Positions 63,484 through 64,000 of a stretch of DNA of 64,000 nucleotides are shown one piece after another. The stretch spans positions 1 through 64,000 of the forward strand of contig JAJPGZ010000009.1 of NCBI GenBank assembly GCA_021325495.1, read 5' to 3'. A program made the position numbers and the translations under genes. Each line of letters starts with the position of its first letter. The first letter of the stretch is position 1. The notes below the pieces were generated by a model, which worked only from the letters and a program-made list of their open reading frames with translations, was not told the DNA's origin and did no database searches. Source of the DNA: Spartobacteria bacterium (GTDB lineage Bacteria > Verrucomicrobiota > Verrucomicrobiia > Chthoniobacterales > UBA10450).

Positions 63484-64000
63484 GTCGCGAACTCGAACTG
63501 ACTCATGAGTTTGAACATCTCGTAACGCTTCTCGATTTCTTCAATCGACAAATCACGCAAACGTTCGAGCGAAAATTTCTCGACGCAAAAACTCGCGAGC
63601 ACGCTTCCGTAGATCATCGCTTTGCGCAGATCGTTGAAGTGCACGTTCTTGGTCGTGCCCGCGAGATAACCGGCCATGCCGCCGGCGAACGTGTCCCCTG
63701 CCCCGGTCGGATCATGAATGTCTTCCAGCGGATACGCGCCGCAGCTGAAAAATTCATTCTCATCGCCGAACAAGAGGGCGCCGTGCTCGCCCTTCTTGAT
63801 CGCGACATATTTTGGCCCTAACGAACGGATCTTGCGGCCGGCTTTGATCAGGCTCGTTTCCTTCGTCATCTCGCGCGCTTCGCTGTCGTTCAGAATCAAA
63901 AGATCGACATGTGGAAGCAACGCGTCGAGGTCGGCGCGCGTGGTTTCAATCCACAAATCCATCGTGTCGGCGACGACGAAACGCGGCTTCTCCATTTGCT
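63480..64000 (-). CDS. PfkB-family sugar or nucleoside kinase, 5' end outside the window
   Basis: The C-terminal ~173 residues of a ribokinase-like enzyme. The catalytic motif HDPTGAGDTFAGGMAGYLAG, with the Asp base, is present, preceded by VAIKKGEHGALLFGDENEFF. The segment LLILNDSEAREMTKETSLIK matches the PfkB fold. Adenosine kinase or a related sugar kinase are both possible. The gene is truncated by the window edge. The stop overlaps the SNase-HhH gene as GTGA. One repeat copy (63900) is read as VDLLI. Confidence 0.88.
   Translation of the reverse strand, partial: QMEKPRFVVADTMDLWIETTRADLDALLPHVDLLILNDSEAREMTKETSLIKAGRKIRSLGPKYVAIKKGEHGALLFGDENEFFSCGAYPLEDIHDPTGAGDTFAGGMAGYLAGTTKNVHFNDLRKAMIYGSVLASFCVEKFSLERLRDLSIEEIEKRYEMFKLMSQFEFAT

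Overview
The window is a gene-dense stretch of bacterial chromosome, moderately GC-rich, with about 60 protein genes, one tRNA, no rRNA, no prophage and no CRISPR array. The gene set points to a Gram-negative bacterium with LPS (hldE kinase domain, gmhB, kdsB) and a PEP-CTERM surface protein. It also has a PafA/Dop-family ligase, a DUF5069 protein, a split MacAB-type exporter and a fused CysNC. The best overall fit is Verrucomicrobiota (Spartobacteria/Chthoniobacterales-like). This is inferred from gene content; no marker-gene tree was made.

Layout. 0.1-1.3 kb: two hypothetical proteins. 1.3-3.7: lysC and thrC (minus strand). 3.8-7.4: one giant 2-oxoacid dehydrogenase polypeptide (E1 alpha, E1 beta, lipoyl and E2 domains) and a secreted protein. 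7.4-10.5: acyl-CoA carboxylase carboxyltransferase, enoyl-CoA hydratase and two small membrane proteins. 10.6-12.8: manC-ruvX-truA. 12.9-16.0: hybrid sensor kinase. 16.0-19.2: cysD-cysNC-GNAT sulfate activation. 19.2-23.3: nuoB-nuoC and a secreted beta-propeller protein. 23.3-29.6: phoH, a PgpH-like HD phosphodiesterase, a purine nucleoside phosphorylase, an FAD oxidoreductase and two secreted proteins. 29.7-33.8: hldE1-gmhB-kdsB-pyrG (LPS core and CTP). 33.7-36.8: tsaC-purE, aroK-queG. 36.8-42.2: MacAB-like exporter, interrupted by a GxxExxY nuclease-fold gene between inverted repeats. 42.2-46.6: double-receiver/DUF4388 protein, purB, a 60-aa protein with an operator-like upstream region, and DedA. 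46.7-50.2: ABC exporter, acyltransferase and glycosyltransferase. 50.2-53.4: HtrA protease and a degenerate partner. 53.4-58.8: small secreted proteins, a methyltransferase remnant, PafA/Dop, a GT-C membrane glycosyltransferase and DUF5069. 58.8-64.0: phhB, a second glycosyltransferase-like protein, a PEP-CTERM protein, metallophosphoesterase, tRNA-Arg, an SNase-HhH protein and a PfkB kinase running off the edge.

The most striking feature is not a gene. The 10-mer AAGATCGACA (reverse TGTCGATCTT) occurs about 109 times by hand count, roughly 1.7 per kb, against about 0.1 expected by chance. It occurs in both orientations, in several reading frames inside unrelated essential genes, over start and stop codons, and between genes. 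At least nine sites are direct pairs 15-17 bp apart. Its density and placement resemble the DNA uptake sequences of Neisseriaceae and Pasteurellaceae, but the sequence is unlike theirs and the pairs are direct, not hairpin-forming. A second, weaker family, CGTTAGGC/GCCTAACG, occurs in the same genes. Several palindromic repeat families also lie between genes, and one pair has become the in-frame linkers of the giant dehydrogenase.
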